Source: an uncultured Opitutia bacterium (lineage in GTDB: Bacteria; Verrucomicrobiota; Verrucomicrobiia; Opitutales; Opitutaceae). Taken from it: a stretch of 64,000 nt of DNA. Position numbers and translations under genes: made by a program. Location: positions 1 through 64,000 of the forward strand of contig CAIJZY010000024.1 of assembly GCA_903825285.1 (NCBI GenBank). Reading direction: 5' to 3'. Shown in pieces: positions 8,128 to 15,641 of this stretch; position 1 is the stretch's first letter; every line of letters begins with the position of its first letter. The notes under the pieces are model-generated. The model was not told where the DNA came from, searched no databases, and worked only from the letters and a program-made list of their open reading frames with translations.

Positions 8128-9039
8128 ATGTCCCCTGTCCTGACCCTCCGCGAGCTCGAGGCCTGGTCGCGCCCCGGCGTCTCGCTGGCCGTGCTCGGGC
8201 ATCCCATCCGCCACTCGATCAGCCCGCCGATGCACAACGCGGCGCTGGCCGACCTCGCGCGCACCGACGCCCGCTTTGCCGACTGGGAATACTTCCGCTT
8301 TGAGGTCCCCGCCGCCGACCTGTCCGCCGCGCTGCGGCTGCTCCACGCCAAGCGTTTCAGAGGCGTCAATCTCACCGTGCCGCACAAGGTGCTCGCGTTC
8401 GACCAGGTCGCGGCCGTCGCCCCCGCGGCCCGGCCCGTCGGGGCGGTCAACACGCTGCTCTGGACCGACGCCGGCTGGCACGGCCACAACACCGACGGCT
8501 ACGGCCTCGCCGCCGCGCTGCAGGCGACCCTCGCCTGCGACCTGCGCGGCGCGCACGTCATCCTCCTCGGCGCCGGCGGCGCCGCCCGCAGCGCCGCCGT
8601 CGAGTGCCTCCAGCGCGGCTGCGCCTCGCTCAGCATCGCCAACCGCACCGCCGCCCACCTCGACGCCCTGCTCGCCGTGCTCGCGCCGCTCAGCCCCAAC
8701 ATCCCGCGGCGGGGCTTCGCCCCCGGCGCGCCGCCCGCCGACCTGCCCCCGGGGGCCGTCGTGATCAACGCCACCAGCGCGGGCCTGCACGACTCCGACC
8801 CCGCGCCGATTGATTTGCAGCGACTGCCCCGCCCCGCCAGCGTCTGCGACATGATCTACAACCCGCCGCGCACCCGCCTGCTGCGCCAGGCCGAGTCGCT
8901 CGGGCTCCCCTGCGCCAACGGCCTCGCGATGCTGGTCCACCAGGGGGCCAAGGCGCTGGAAATCTGGAGCGGCATCCCCGCCGCCCGCACCGCCCCCGTC
9001 ATGCAGGCCGCCGCCGCGCGCGCCCTCGGCCCGAACTGA
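8128..9039 (+). CDS. aroE: Shikimate dehydrogenase
   Basis: A 303-residue NADP-dependent enzyme that reduces 3-dehydroshikimate to shikimate in chorismate synthesis. The shikimate-binding GHPIRHSISPPMHN is at residues 24-37, the catalytic lysine is K87 in NLTVPHKVLAF, and NTDGYG follows at about residue 121. A Rossmann loop GAGGAARSAA with NRT downstream indicates NADP. The C-terminal ANGLAMLVHQGAKALEIW is typical. The ATG at 8128 is chosen because the frame upstream reads through repeats and the SirB1 gene. The prepilin peptidase gene starts 3 bp after the stop. The DAHP synthase gene of the same pathway is 5 kb downstream, separately transcribed. Confidence 0.95.
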   Translation: MSPVLTLRELEAWSRPGVSLAVLGHPIRHSISPPMHNAALADLARTDARFADWEYFRFEVPAADLSAALRLLHAKRFRGVNLTVPHKVLAFDQVAAVAPAARPVGAVNTLLWTDAGWHGHNTDGYGLAAALQATLACDLRGAHVILLGAGGAARSAAVECLQRGCASLSIANRTAAHLDALLAVLAPLSPNIPRRGFAPGAPPADLPPGAVVINATSAGLHDSDPAPIDLQRLPRPASVCDMIYNPPRTRLLRQAESLGLPCANGLAMLVHQGAKALEIWSGIPAARTAPVMQAAAARALGPN

Positions 9040-9042
9040 GCC

Positions 9043-9951
9043 ATGCCCGCCTACGCCGCCTTCGCCGCCGCCTGCCCGTGGTTCCTGCCGCTCGCCGCCG
9101 CCCTCTTCGGCGCGATCGTCGGCAGCTTCCTCAACGTCTGCATCTACCGGATCCCCGCCGGCAAATCCATCGTCCACCCCGGTTCCACCTGCGCGTGCGG
9201 CCAGCCGATCAAGTGGTACGACAACGTCCCGGTGCTGAGCTGGTTCATCCTCCGCGGCCGCGCCCGCTGCTGCGGCCGCCCCTACTCGTTCCGCTACGCG
9301 TTCGTCGAGCTGCTCACCGCGGGACTCTTCCTCGCCTGCTGGCTGCTGTTCCCGCCGGCCAAGGCCGCGTGCGGCATGGTCTTCGTCAGCGTGCTCATCG
9401 CCGCGACGTTCATCGACCTCGACCACATGATCATCCCCGACGTGTTCACGCTCGGGGCCGGCCTCTTCGGGGTGCTGCTGTCCTGCCTCGTGCCGGCGCT
9501 GCACGGCCCGACGGAGGGGATCTTCCTCGTGGACGGCCTCCGCAGCGGCACCGCCGCGCTGCAGGGGCTGCTGGTCGGTTCCGGCCTCGTGCTCTGGATC
9601 GCGCTGCTCGCCGAGCTGGCGCTGAAGAAGGAGGCGATGGGCTTCGGCGACGTGAAGTTCGTCGGCATGATCGGCGCCTTCTGCGGCTGGCAGGGCGCGG
9701 TCTTCGCCGTGTTCGGCGGCGCGATCGTCGGCACCGTCTGGTTTGCCGTGGCGCTGCTCTGGCAGAAGGGCTCCGGCAAGAGCGTCGAGCTTCCCGTCTC
9801 CGCGGAAACCCCCGAGCCCGCCCCGCCCGCCCTCGGCTTCGGGGTGCACGTGCCCTTCGGCCCGATGCTCGCCGTCGCCGGCCTGCTCTACTTTCTGTGC
9901 TTCCATCAGCTGGTCGCCGACTACTTCGCCACCGTGTCGGAGCTGCTGTAG
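9043..9951 (+). CDS. Type IV prepilin peptidase (A24 family)
   Basis: A 302-residue integral membrane aspartyl protease that cleaves and N-methylates type IV prepilin-like proteins. The N-terminal cytoplasmic domain has GSFLNVCIYRIP (residues 27-38) and a four-cysteine cluster (C50, C52, C76, C77) that fits zinc binding. The two catalytic aspartates lie in FIDLDHMIIPD (around residue 125) and GFGDVKFVG (D203). About seven hydrophobic segments are visible. It begins 3 bp after aroE, so the two are probably co-transcribed. No pilin genes are in the window. Confidence 0.94.
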   Translation: MPAYAAFAAACPWFLPLAAALFGAIVGSFLNVCIYRIPAGKSIVHPGSTCACGQPIKWYDNVPVLSWFILRGRARCCGRPYSFRYAFVELLTAGLFLACWLLFPPAKAACGMVFVSVLIAATFIDLDHMIIPDVFTLGAGLFGVLLSCLVPALHGPTEGIFLVDGLRSGTAALQGLLVGSGLVLWIALLAELALKKEAMGFGDVKFVGMIGAFCGWQGAVFAVFGGAIVGTVWFAVALLWQKGSGKSVELPVSAETPEPAPPALGFGVHVPFGPMLAVAGLLYFLCFHQLVADYFATVSELL

Positions 9952-9996
9952 CCCTCTGGCGTCCGCGGACCATCAGGCAGGACTGCGGCCTGGTTA

Positions 9997-10171
9997 TTTA
10001 CCACGAAGGGCACGAAGCACACGAAGCCATGCCTTGTAGGCTCGGGCTTGGCGACCTTGGCGCTCTTCGCGGTGAACCTGCTTTTCACCGATCCGGTTAA
10101 CCGCGAAGGCCGCTAAGAACGCGAAGTCTCGAGCAGCCCGGCTTCGTGCGCTTCGTGTCCTTCGTGGTAAA
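9997..10171. repeat. Composite inverted repeat A-B'-B-A'
   Basis: Outer family A arms at 9997-10028 and 10140-10171 are 32 nt each and pair at 30 of 32 positions; each is built of 9 bp CACGAA units. Nested within are family B arms at about 10055-10078 and 10095-10127 (CTTCGCGGTGAACC against GGTTAACCGCGAAG). The whole fills the gap between the convergent prepilin peptidase and galK genes and could fold into one long hairpin. The same order recurs at 31175-31362. Confidence 0.85.
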
Positions 10172-10191
10172 ACAGAAAACCGAACCGCCGC

Positions 10192-11340
10192 CTAAGCCTG
10201 GAGCAATTGCGCGCCGTCGCCGGTCTGGGTGTGCAGCACCTCGGGGGACTGGCCGAACTGCACCGCGTACGCCGACGTCACCGCCGCCGCCTGCGCGTTG
10301 CCAAACTCCGGGGTGGTCAGCGCCATCACCGCGCCGCCGAAGCCGCCGCCGCTCAGCCGGGCGCCGTGCACGTGCGGCGACGCCGCCAGCCGGTCCACCA
10401 GGAAGTCGAGCTCCGGCGTGCTGTTCTCGAAGAGGTGCTGGGAGCTGCGGTGCGAGGCGGTGAGCAACCGGCCGACCGTCGCCAGGTCCCCCGCCTGCAG
10501 CGCCACCACCGTGGCATCCACCCGCGCGATCTCCTCCACGATGTGCTTCGCGCGCCGGTAGGCCTCGGGTGCCAGCGTGGCGCGCGCCGCCTCCACCTGC
10601 GCGGGACTGGCGTCCGCCAGCAGCTTCACGCCCAGCGCCGCCGCGGCCGCCATGCACTCCCGGTGCCGCGCCGCGTAGAGTCCGTCCACCAGCGCGTGCT
10701 TGGTGTGCGTGTTGAAGATCCAGAAGCGCGCCGACGCCGGCAGCGGCACGGTGGCGAAGGTCGGGCCGCGGCAGTCGATGAACACCAGGTGATCCTTGCG
10801 GCCAAAGCCGGACACGCCCTGGTCGAGGATGCCACAGGGCACGCCGACGAAGTGGTTCTCCGCGTGCCGGCACAGCTTCACCAGCTCCGCGCGCGGCAGG
10901 TCCTGGCCGCAGCGCGCCAGCATCCCCAGCGCCGACGCGAGGAGCAGCGCCGCGCTGCTGCTCAAGCCGGCGCCCGTGGGAAGATCCGACAGGACCAGGC
11001 AGTCGAAGCCCGCGGGCGCCTGCCGCCCGAATGCCGCCAGCGACGCGATCACGCCCAGCGGGTAGTTCACCCAGCTGTTCGCGCCGGACTGCGGCGTCGG
11101 CGAGGCCGTGGCCGGCAGGGTCACGAGTCCGCCCCGGCCCTCGGTCGCGAAGCGCCACTGGCCGTCGTCGCGGGGCGCGACCGCCACCGTGACGCCGCGG
11201 TCAATCGACGCGCCCAGCACGGTGCCGCCGTTGTAGTCGGTGTGGTTGCCGATGAACTCGATGCGTCCTGGCGCGCGGGCGACATGCGCCGGCGCCCGCC
11301 CAAACCGGCCCCGGAATTTTTCCTCGAGCGAAGCTGTCAT
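10192..11340 (-). CDS. galK: Galactokinase (GHMP kinase)
   Basis: A 382-residue GHMP kinase, the ATP-dependent enzyme that makes galactose 1-phosphate. The N-terminal signature is PGRIEFIGNHTDYNGG; the usual Glu of IGEHTDY is Asn here, a change worth noting because this loop contacts the sugar. The ATP loop is LPTGAGLSSSAALLLAS. The C-terminal GARLSGGGFGGAVMAL is the third GHMP motif. The ATG at 11340 (MTASLEEKF) fits better than one five codons upstream. No other Leloir-pathway gene is adjacent. The start lies 21 bp from repeat element A/C'. Confidence 0.9.
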   Translation of the reverse strand: MTASLEEKFRGRFGRAPAHVARAPGRIEFIGNHTDYNGGTVLGASIDRGVTVAVAPRDDGQWRFATEGRGGLVTLPATASPTPQSGANSWVNYPLGVIASLAAFGRQAPAGFDCLVLSDLPTGAGLSSSAALLLASALGMLARCGQDLPRAELVKLCRHAENHFVGVPCGILDQGVSGFGRKDHLVFIDCRGPTFATVPLPASARFWIFNTHTKHALVDGLYAARHRECMAAAAALGVKLLADASPAQVEAARATLAPEAYRRAKHIVEEIARVDATVVALQAGDLATVGRLLTASHRSSQHLFENSTPELDFLVDRLAASPHVHGARLSGGGFGGAVMALTTPEFGNAQAAAVTSAYAVQFGQSPEVLHTQTGDGAQLLQA

Positions 11341-11360
11341 TCGTCCAGCACCCAATCAGA

Positions 11361-11526
11361 TTTCACCACGAAAGACACGAAACACACGAAATTCGGATTC
11401 CCAGAGTTTGAGCCCGCGGAACTCGCAGACTGAATGGGAACAGCCGAGCACGGACTTCCGTGTGTTCCGTGTATTCCGTGGGCCCAAGATCAGCTTTTCG
11501 TGTGATTCGTGTTTTTCGTGGTCACA
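11361..11526. repeat. Composite inverted repeat A-C'-A'
   Basis: Outer family A arms are at 11361-11396 and 11495-11526 (9 bp CACGAAAGA/CACGAAACA units). A single inverted family C arm is at 11455-11485 (TTCCGTGTGTTCCGTGTATT). The right outer arm runs into the HU gene: the last base of its TGA stop is the first base of the ACCACGAA arm. Confidence 0.8.
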
Positions 11527-11797
11527 ACAGTTCCTTCAGGTCGAGCCCGGCCTTGAACCGGATGGTCTTCATCGCCCGGATCTTCATCGGGCGCCGCGTG
11601 TGCGGGTTGTAGCCGCGGCGGGCGGCGCGCGTGGCGACGGCGAAGGCGCCGAAGCCGACGAGCTGGACCTCCCGGTCGCGCTTGAGGCCGTGGCCGACGG
11701 CGTGGAGCACCGCGTCCACCGCCCGTTCCGCCGCCGCCTTCGAGGCCCCGGCCCCGAGCCGTTGCTGCACCGCATCGATCAGTTCTGCTTTGTTCAT
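11522..11797 (-). CDS. HU/IHF-family DNA-binding protein
   Basis: A 91-residue histone-like protein that bends DNA non-specifically. MNKAELIDAVQQRLG, the helix SKAAAERAVDAVLHAV, GFGAFAVATRAARRGYNPHTR and the DNA-binding arm RRPMKIRAMKTIRFKAG are the HU pattern. A longer frame to 11863 adds 22 residues unlike the family. The C-terminal DLKELL ends in a TGA that overlaps repeat element A, so the tail may have been reset by the element. Confidence 0.92.
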   Translation of the reverse strand: MNKAELIDAVQQRLGAGASKAAAERAVDAVLHAVGHGLKRDREVQLVGFGAFAVATRAARRGYNPHTRRPMKIRAMKTIRFKAGLDLKELL

Positions 11798-11864
11798 CGG
11801 AAAAATGGCGTCACCGCGACGCCCGCCCACGAAGCAACGCCGCCCGGGGCGGCGCAACCCCAAT

Positions 11865-12089
11865 TCAGGCGCGGGGCGGCGCGATCGGCGGCAGGTCCGG
11901 CGGCACCTCGCCGTTGCGGCCCATGACCACCACCTTCAGCAGGTGCGCCATCGCCGCCTCGCGCGTGAGCCCACGCTCGGCGGCAAGCTGGGTGGCGCGC
12001 TTCATCAGCTGCGCGGCCATCGTGGCCGACTGCGCCGGATCCGCGCCGAGCCGCCCGCAGAATTCCCGCAGCCGCGTCTCCTCGTTCAT
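11865..12089 (-). CDS. Small conserved-looking protein of unknown function, coupled to ygfZ
   Basis: A 74-residue, probably cytoplasmic helical protein starting MNEETRLREFCGRLG; no family recognised. Its ATG overlaps the ygfZ stop codon (ATGA, 12086-12089), so it is translated after YgfZ from the same message. The sequence has helix-forming stretches (QSATMAAQLMKRATQLA, GLTREAAMAHLLKVV) and a Pro-rich tail. Candidate roles linked to YgfZ and iron-sulfur proteins rest on context only. Confidence 0.65.
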   Translation of the reverse strand: MNEETRLREFCGRLGADPAQSATMAAQLMKRATQLAAERGLTREAAMAHLLKVVVMGRNGEVPPDLPPIAPPRA

Positions 12090-12949
12090 GACCCTTGCTC
12101 CCAGTCGAGATGCGCCGGTCCGTCGGCCGTGAGCGCGAGCGGCTCGCCCGCCTTCACGGACAGCAACGCAATCATCGCCCATCCCACCCAGCCGGACTCA
12201 ACCGGCGCCATGCTGCGCACCTCTCCGACCTGGCGCCCGCCCTGGAAGACCGGCGCCAACCGGGCCGGCGGTGCCCCGGCCCCGCGCACCCGCACCAGCC
12301 GCCGCCGCACCTGGCCCATGGACTTCAGCCGCGCCATCACCTCCTGCCCGAGATAGCAGCCCTTCGTGTACGAGATCGCTTCCGTCTCGAGGCCGCCTTC
12401 GTTGGGCAGATCCCCCGGACCGATGTCCGCCGGCACCGCGGGAATCCCCGCCAGGATGCGCCGCCGCTCCATCTCCGCCGCCGTCAGCGGCACCGCGCCC
12501 GCCAGCAGCGCGTCCACCGCCTCCGCCGTTGAAAAGATGAGCTCAGCATGCGGCGCGCGCACCCGCCGCCCCGGAAATTTCCAGCCACCCACAGGCAGGA
12601 CCGCCGGCCATGTCCCCAGCAGCGTCACCGCGGACGTCCCGGGTGTGTGGTCCTCGACAACGACATCATCCGCGATGATGTAGGCCTCCAGGCGCTCCCG
12701 GATGACCGAAACCGGCGAAAAATAACTCACGATCCAGTGCTCCTGGTCCGATAATCTGTGCACAAACGCGTCCGCCAGCACTTTTCCCTTCTGATTCAGC
12801 CACAATCCATACACCGGCCCCACTCGTCCAGCTTCTTGCAAGTCATTAGTAAATTGGCCCTGTAGGAAAGTCCCTGCATCCGTGCCCGTCACCCGCAGGC
12901 AGGCGGCGGGTTGCCAGCGATGAAACTCCTTTTTTTCTGCCAGATTCAT
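12086..12949 (-). CDS. ygfZ: YgfZ/GcvT-like folate-binding protein
   Basis: A 287-residue tetrahydrofolate-binding protein of the GcvT-like family; YgfZ helps assembly or repair of iron-sulfur enzymes. The diagnostic motif K-G-C-Y-x-G-Q-E is present in SYTKGCYLGQEVMARL at about residue 200, followed by GQVRRRLV. The N-terminal half has TFLQGQFTNDL and GLWLNQKGKVLADAFV, also typical. The ATG at 12949 is preferred over a TTG at 12985 because the former matches the family N-terminus and a promoter-like pair sits between the two. It is followed without gap by the 74-residue gene. Confidence 0.92.
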   Translation of the reverse strand: MNLAEKKEFHRWQPAACLRVTGTDAGTFLQGQFTNDLQEAGRVGPVYGLWLNQKGKVLADAFVHRLSDQEHWIVSYFSPVSVIRERLEAYIIADDVVVEDHTPGTSAVTLLGTWPAVLPVGGWKFPGRRVRAPHAELIFSTAEAVDALLAGAVPLTAAEMERRRILAGIPAVPADIGPGDLPNEGGLETEAISYTKGCYLGQEVMARLKSMGQVRRRLVRVRGAGAPPARLAPVFQGGRQVGEVRSMAPVESGWVGWAMIALLSVKAGEPLALTADGPAHLDWEQGS

Positions 12950-12956
12950 CGTTTTA

Positions 12957-12985
12957 ATAAGATCCCATTTCTCAGCTACTAGCAA
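12957..12985 (-). promoter_or_regulatory. Candidate ygfZ promoter, possibly leaderless
   Basis: On the minus strand TTGCTA (12985-12980) and TCTTAT (12962-12957) are separated by 17 bp in an AT-rich stretch. The -10-like box ends 7 bases before the ATG at 12949, so transcription would begin at or next to the start codon. Hexamer matches are four of six each, so this is tentative. Confidence 0.35.
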
Positions 12986-13065
12986 AAGAAAGTGATAGAA
13001 TTTGATAACTTTGAGTTGACGATGCCGGAAACCCGGTTAGCTATCAATCCATCAGTTTAACACTT

Positions 13066-13086
13066 CTCCCGCCTAGCGGGAGTTTT
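13066..13086 (+). terminator. Intrinsic terminator-like hairpin 1
   Basis: A perfect 7 bp stem CTCCCGC/GCGGGAG with a three-base loop CTA is followed by TTTT. It lies in the space between the divergent ygfZ and DAHP synthase genes, where no annotated plus-strand gene ends. Confidence 0.65.
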
Positions 13087-13106
13087 GGGGTAACTAAGAA
13101 AGCAAA

Positions 13107-13144
13107 GGCCGGCCACTTAGGGGTAAGTGGCCGGCCACTTTTTT
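13107..13144 (+). terminator. Intrinsic terminator-like hairpin 2
   Basis: A perfect 13 bp stem (13107-13119 with 13124-13136, GGCCGGCCACTTA and its complement) with loop GGGG is followed by AC and six T residues. It is the strongest terminator-like structure seen in the window and lies 20 bp after hairpin 1. Confidence 0.75.
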
Positions 13145-13234
13145 GTCCGGATTTCGAGGATCCCCTCGCACCGAACAGAGGGATATCCACCCACAATCGA
13201 ACAACTCCGAAGGCATGCAACGCCACGGAGTAGT

Positions 13235-13265
13235 GCCCACGGAATACACGGAACACACGGAAGCG
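13235..13265. repeat. Single family C arm
   Basis: CACGGAATACACGGAACA plus a further CACGGAA unit, all at 9 bp spacing, with GCC before the first. No inverted partner is nearby. It lies in the DAHP synthase leader region. Confidence 0.7.
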
Positions 13266-13297
13266 TGGACGAACTCTCTTCAGTCCTGCTCCCTGCG

Positions 13298-13330
13298 GCG
13301 ATGGCTTGCGCCGAAGGTACAAGCCATCGC
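13298..13330. repeat. Hairpin immediately upstream of DAHP synthase
   Basis: A perfect 11 bp stem, GCGATGGCTTG (13298-13308) with CAAGCCATCGC (13320-13330), around an 11-base loop. It ends 13 bases before the ATG at 13344, so in mRNA it would sit over or next to the ribosome-binding region. It has no T run. Confidence 0.6.
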
Positions 13331-13343
13331 AGTCTGACAGTTC

Positions 13344-14402
13344 ATGCAGAGAACATCGGACATCAATGTCGTCGAGACACGCGCCCTGCCATCGCCGGCC
13401 GCCCTGCTCGCCGAGCTGCCCAAAAGCGCCGCCCAGGCCGACTTCGTCACGCAGGCCCGCCGCGAGATCCACCGGCTGATTTTCACCGACGACCAGCGCT
13501 TCCTCCTGATCGTCGGGCCCTGCTCCATCCACGACCTCGACGCCGGCCGCGACTACGCCCGCCGCCTCGCCGCGCTGGCGCGGGAGGTGTCGGACCGCGT
13601 CCTGATCGTGATGCGCGTGTATTTCGAGAAACCCCGCACCACCGTCGGCTGGAAGGGGCTCATCATGGATCCGCACCTGGACGGCTCCCATGACATCGCC
13701 GCCGGCCTGCGGCTTGCGCGGACCTTCCTCCGCGACGTGCTGGACCTCGGCCTGCCGACGGCCACCGAGCTGCTCGATCCGATCACGCCGCAGTACATCG
13801 CCGACCTGATCTGCTGGTCGGCGATCGGCGCGCGCACCGCGGAGTCGCAGACGCACCGCCAGATGGCGTCGGGCCTCTCGATGCCGCTCGGCTTCAAGAA
13901 CGGCACCGACGGGTCCATCGCCACCGCGATCAACGCCATCAAGGCCGCCGCGCAGCCGCACACCTTCCTCGGCATCAACCTCGACGGCTCCGCCTCGGCC
14001 ATCGTCACCCGCGGCAACCCCGACTGCCACATCGTCCTCCGCGGCGGCGCGACCGGGCCCAACTACTCGCCGGCGCACCTCGCGCAGACCGAGCAGCTCC
14101 TCGCCAAGGCCGGCCTGATGAAGGCGATCCTCGTGGACTGCTCCCACGACAACTCCGCCAAGCAGCCCGAGCGCCAGCCCGAGGTCATGCACGAGCTGCT
14201 CTCGCAGCTCGCCGCCGGCAACACCTCGCTCATGGGCGCCATGATCGAGAGCAACCTCGGCGCCGGCAGCCAGTCCTTCCCCGCGCCGAAGGACAAGCTG
14301 CGCTACGGCGTCTCCATCACCGACGCCTGCATCGACTGGCCGACCACCGAGAAGCTGGTGCGCGAGACGTACGCCGCCCTCGCCCCCCGGTTCAAGCGCT
14401 GA
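13344..14402 (+). CDS. 3-deoxy-7-phosphoheptulonate synthase (class I, AroF/G/H type)
   Basis: A 352-residue DAHP synthase, the first step of the shikimate pathway, condensing phosphoenolpyruvate and erythrose 4-phosphate. Family blocks are LLIVGPCSIHD, RVYFEKPRTTVGWKG, LPTATELLDPITPQY, ARTAESQTHRQMASGLS, MPLGFKNGTDG and DCSHDNSAKQP. Length matches the E. coli-type isoenzymes, so allosteric control by an aromatic amino acid is likely; which one cannot be told. The leader contains two terminator-like hairpins and a stem next to the start codon. The chosen ATG matches the family N-terminus. Confidence 0.95.
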   Translation: MQRTSDINVVETRALPSPAALLAELPKSAAQADFVTQARREIHRLIFTDDQRFLLIVGPCSIHDLDAGRDYARRLAALAREVSDRVLIVMRVYFEKPRTTVGWKGLIMDPHLDGSHDIAAGLRLARTFLRDVLDLGLPTATELLDPITPQYIADLICWSAIGARTAESQTHRQMASGLSMPLGFKNGTDGSIATAINAIKAAAQPHTFLGINLDGSASAIVTRGNPDCHIVLRGGATGPNYSPAHLAQTEQLLAKAGLMKAILVDCSHDNSAKQPERQPEVMHELLSQLAAGNTSLMGAMIESNLGAGSQSFPAPKDKLRYGVSITDACIDWPTTEKLVRETYAALAPRFKR

Positions 14403-14413
14403 GCCGGGCAGCC

Positions 14414-14500
14414 ATCGCGGAAACGCGGAGGGGCTGAAGCACGGAAAGTTCTGTGAGGTTTTCATGACTCTGCGACTCCGCCCCTCCGTGGTTTCGCGAT
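14414..14500. repeat. Family D inverted repeat (8 bp units)
   Basis: Left arm 14414-14448 has units CGCGGAAA and CGCGGAGG; right arm 14467-14500 is an imperfect inverted copy ending TTTCGCGAT. It begins 11 bp after the DAHP synthase stop codon and lies upstream of mdh, so it could act as a terminator or attenuating hairpin. Confidence 0.75.
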
Positions 14501-14579
14501 CCCAACCCCGGCCGCGGCCTTCGCGGTTAGGATTGCCCTCCCTCCCGATTTTCTCCGTGGTAGGCCCTTTCTTTTACAT

Positions 14580-15563
14580 ATGAAAAACCCCATCCGCGTC
14601 GCCGTCACCGGTGCAGCCGGCCAGATTGGTTACTCCCTCCTCTTCCGCATCGCTTCGGGCGCGATGTTCGGACCCGACCAGCCGGTCATCCTCCAGCTGA
14701 TTGAGGCGCCGATCGAGAAGGCCCTCAAGGCTCTCGAGGGCGTGGCCATGGAACTCGATGACTGCGCCTTCCCGCTGCTCAAGGGCATCGTGCAGACGTC
14801 CGACCCCGCCGTCGGCTTCAAGGACGCCAACTGGTGCCTCCTCGTCGGCGCCAAGCCCCGCGGCCCCGGCATGGAGCGCGCCGACCTGCTCAAGGACAAC
14901 GGCAGGATTTTCATCGGCCAGGGCCAGATCATCGACGCGGTCGCCGCCGCGGACGCCCGCGTCGCCGTGGTCGGCAATCCCGCCAACACGAACTGCATGA
15001 TCGCCGCCAGCCAGGCCAAGCGCCTGCCGGCCGAGCGCTTCACGGCCATGGTCCGGCTCGACCAGAACCGCGCGCAGACCCAGCTCGCCAAGAAGGCCGG
15101 CGTCGACCTCACCGCGGTGAAGGACATCTTCATCTACGGCAACCACAGCCCCTCGATGTTCCCGGCGTTCGAGCACGCCTCCATCGGCGGCAAGGCCGCC
15201 ACGCGCGTCATCACCGACCTCGCCTGGCTGCAGGGCCCGTTCTGCGAGACGGTGGGCAAGCGCGGCGCCGCCGTCATCGCGGCCCGCGGCGCCTCCTCCG
15301 CCGCCTCCGCCGCCAACGCGCTCGTGGACCATGTCCGCTCGCTCGTGACGCCCGGCGCCATCCACTCGGTCGCCGTGAAGTCCAAGGGCCATTACGGCTT
15401 CGATCCCGAGGTCTGGGCCGGCATGCCCGTGCGCACGACCACGGCCGGCTCCTACGAGGTCATCACCGGCTACGCCATGGACGACTTCGCGAAGTCCAAG
15501 CTCGCCGCGACCAACCAGGAGCTCGTCGAGGAGCGCGCCTTCGTCGCCGATATGATCAAGTAG
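14580..15563 (+). CDS. mdh: Malate dehydrogenase
   Basis: A 327-residue NAD-dependent malate dehydrogenase of the cytosolic-type (MalDH type 2) branch. The NAD loop is [15 protein letters not shown] at residues 7-21. Substrate-binding arginine is in [14 protein letters not shown], and the catalytic His is in [25 protein letters not shown] is typical of this branch. It acts in the TCA cycle. It follows DAHP synthase after a family D repeat and is convergent with the GH78 gene. Its TAG stop is the start of a small hairpin GGGCGCC-GCT-GGCGCCC (15563-15579). Confidence 0.96.
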   Translation: MKNPIRVAVTGAAGQIGYSLLFRIASGAMFGPDQPVILQLIEAPIEKALKALEGVAMELDDCAFPLLKGIVQTSDPAVGFKDANWCLLVGAKPRGPGMERADLLKDNGRIFIGQGQIIDAVAAADARVAVVGNPANTNCMIAASQAKRLPAERFTAMVRLDQNRAQTQLAKKAGVDLTAVKDIFIYGNHSPSMFPAFEHASIGGKAATRVITDLAWLQGPFCETVGKRGAAVIAARGASSAASAANALVDHVRSLVTPGAIHSVAVKSKGHYGFDPEVWAGMPVRTTTAGSYEVITGYAMDDFAKSKLAATNQELVEERAFVADMIK

Positions 15564-15582
15564 GGCGCCGCTGGCGCCCAGA

Positions 15583-15641
15583 GGGCCAAGGATCAAGTGC
15601 CAAGAACCGGGATACTTCCTGATACTTGGCCCTTGTCCCTT
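15583..15641. repeat. Family H inverted repeat (7 bp units)
   Basis: Left arm 15583-15604 (GGGCCAAGGATCAAGTGCCA) and right arm 15625-15641 (CTTGGCCCTTGTCCCTT) lie in the gap between the convergent mdh and GH78 genes. The right arm touches the GH78 stop codon region at 15641. Confidence 0.6.

Noticed and set aside
8077-9906. Minus-strand open frame opposite aroE and the prepilin peptidase
   Set aside because: Both plus-strand genes have clear active-site motifs; the minus frame is compositionally a shadow.
13022-13060. 12-codon leader peptide of DAHP synthase
   Set aside because: No Phe, Tyr or Trp codons and no clear ribosome-binding site; kept only as part of the terminator finding.
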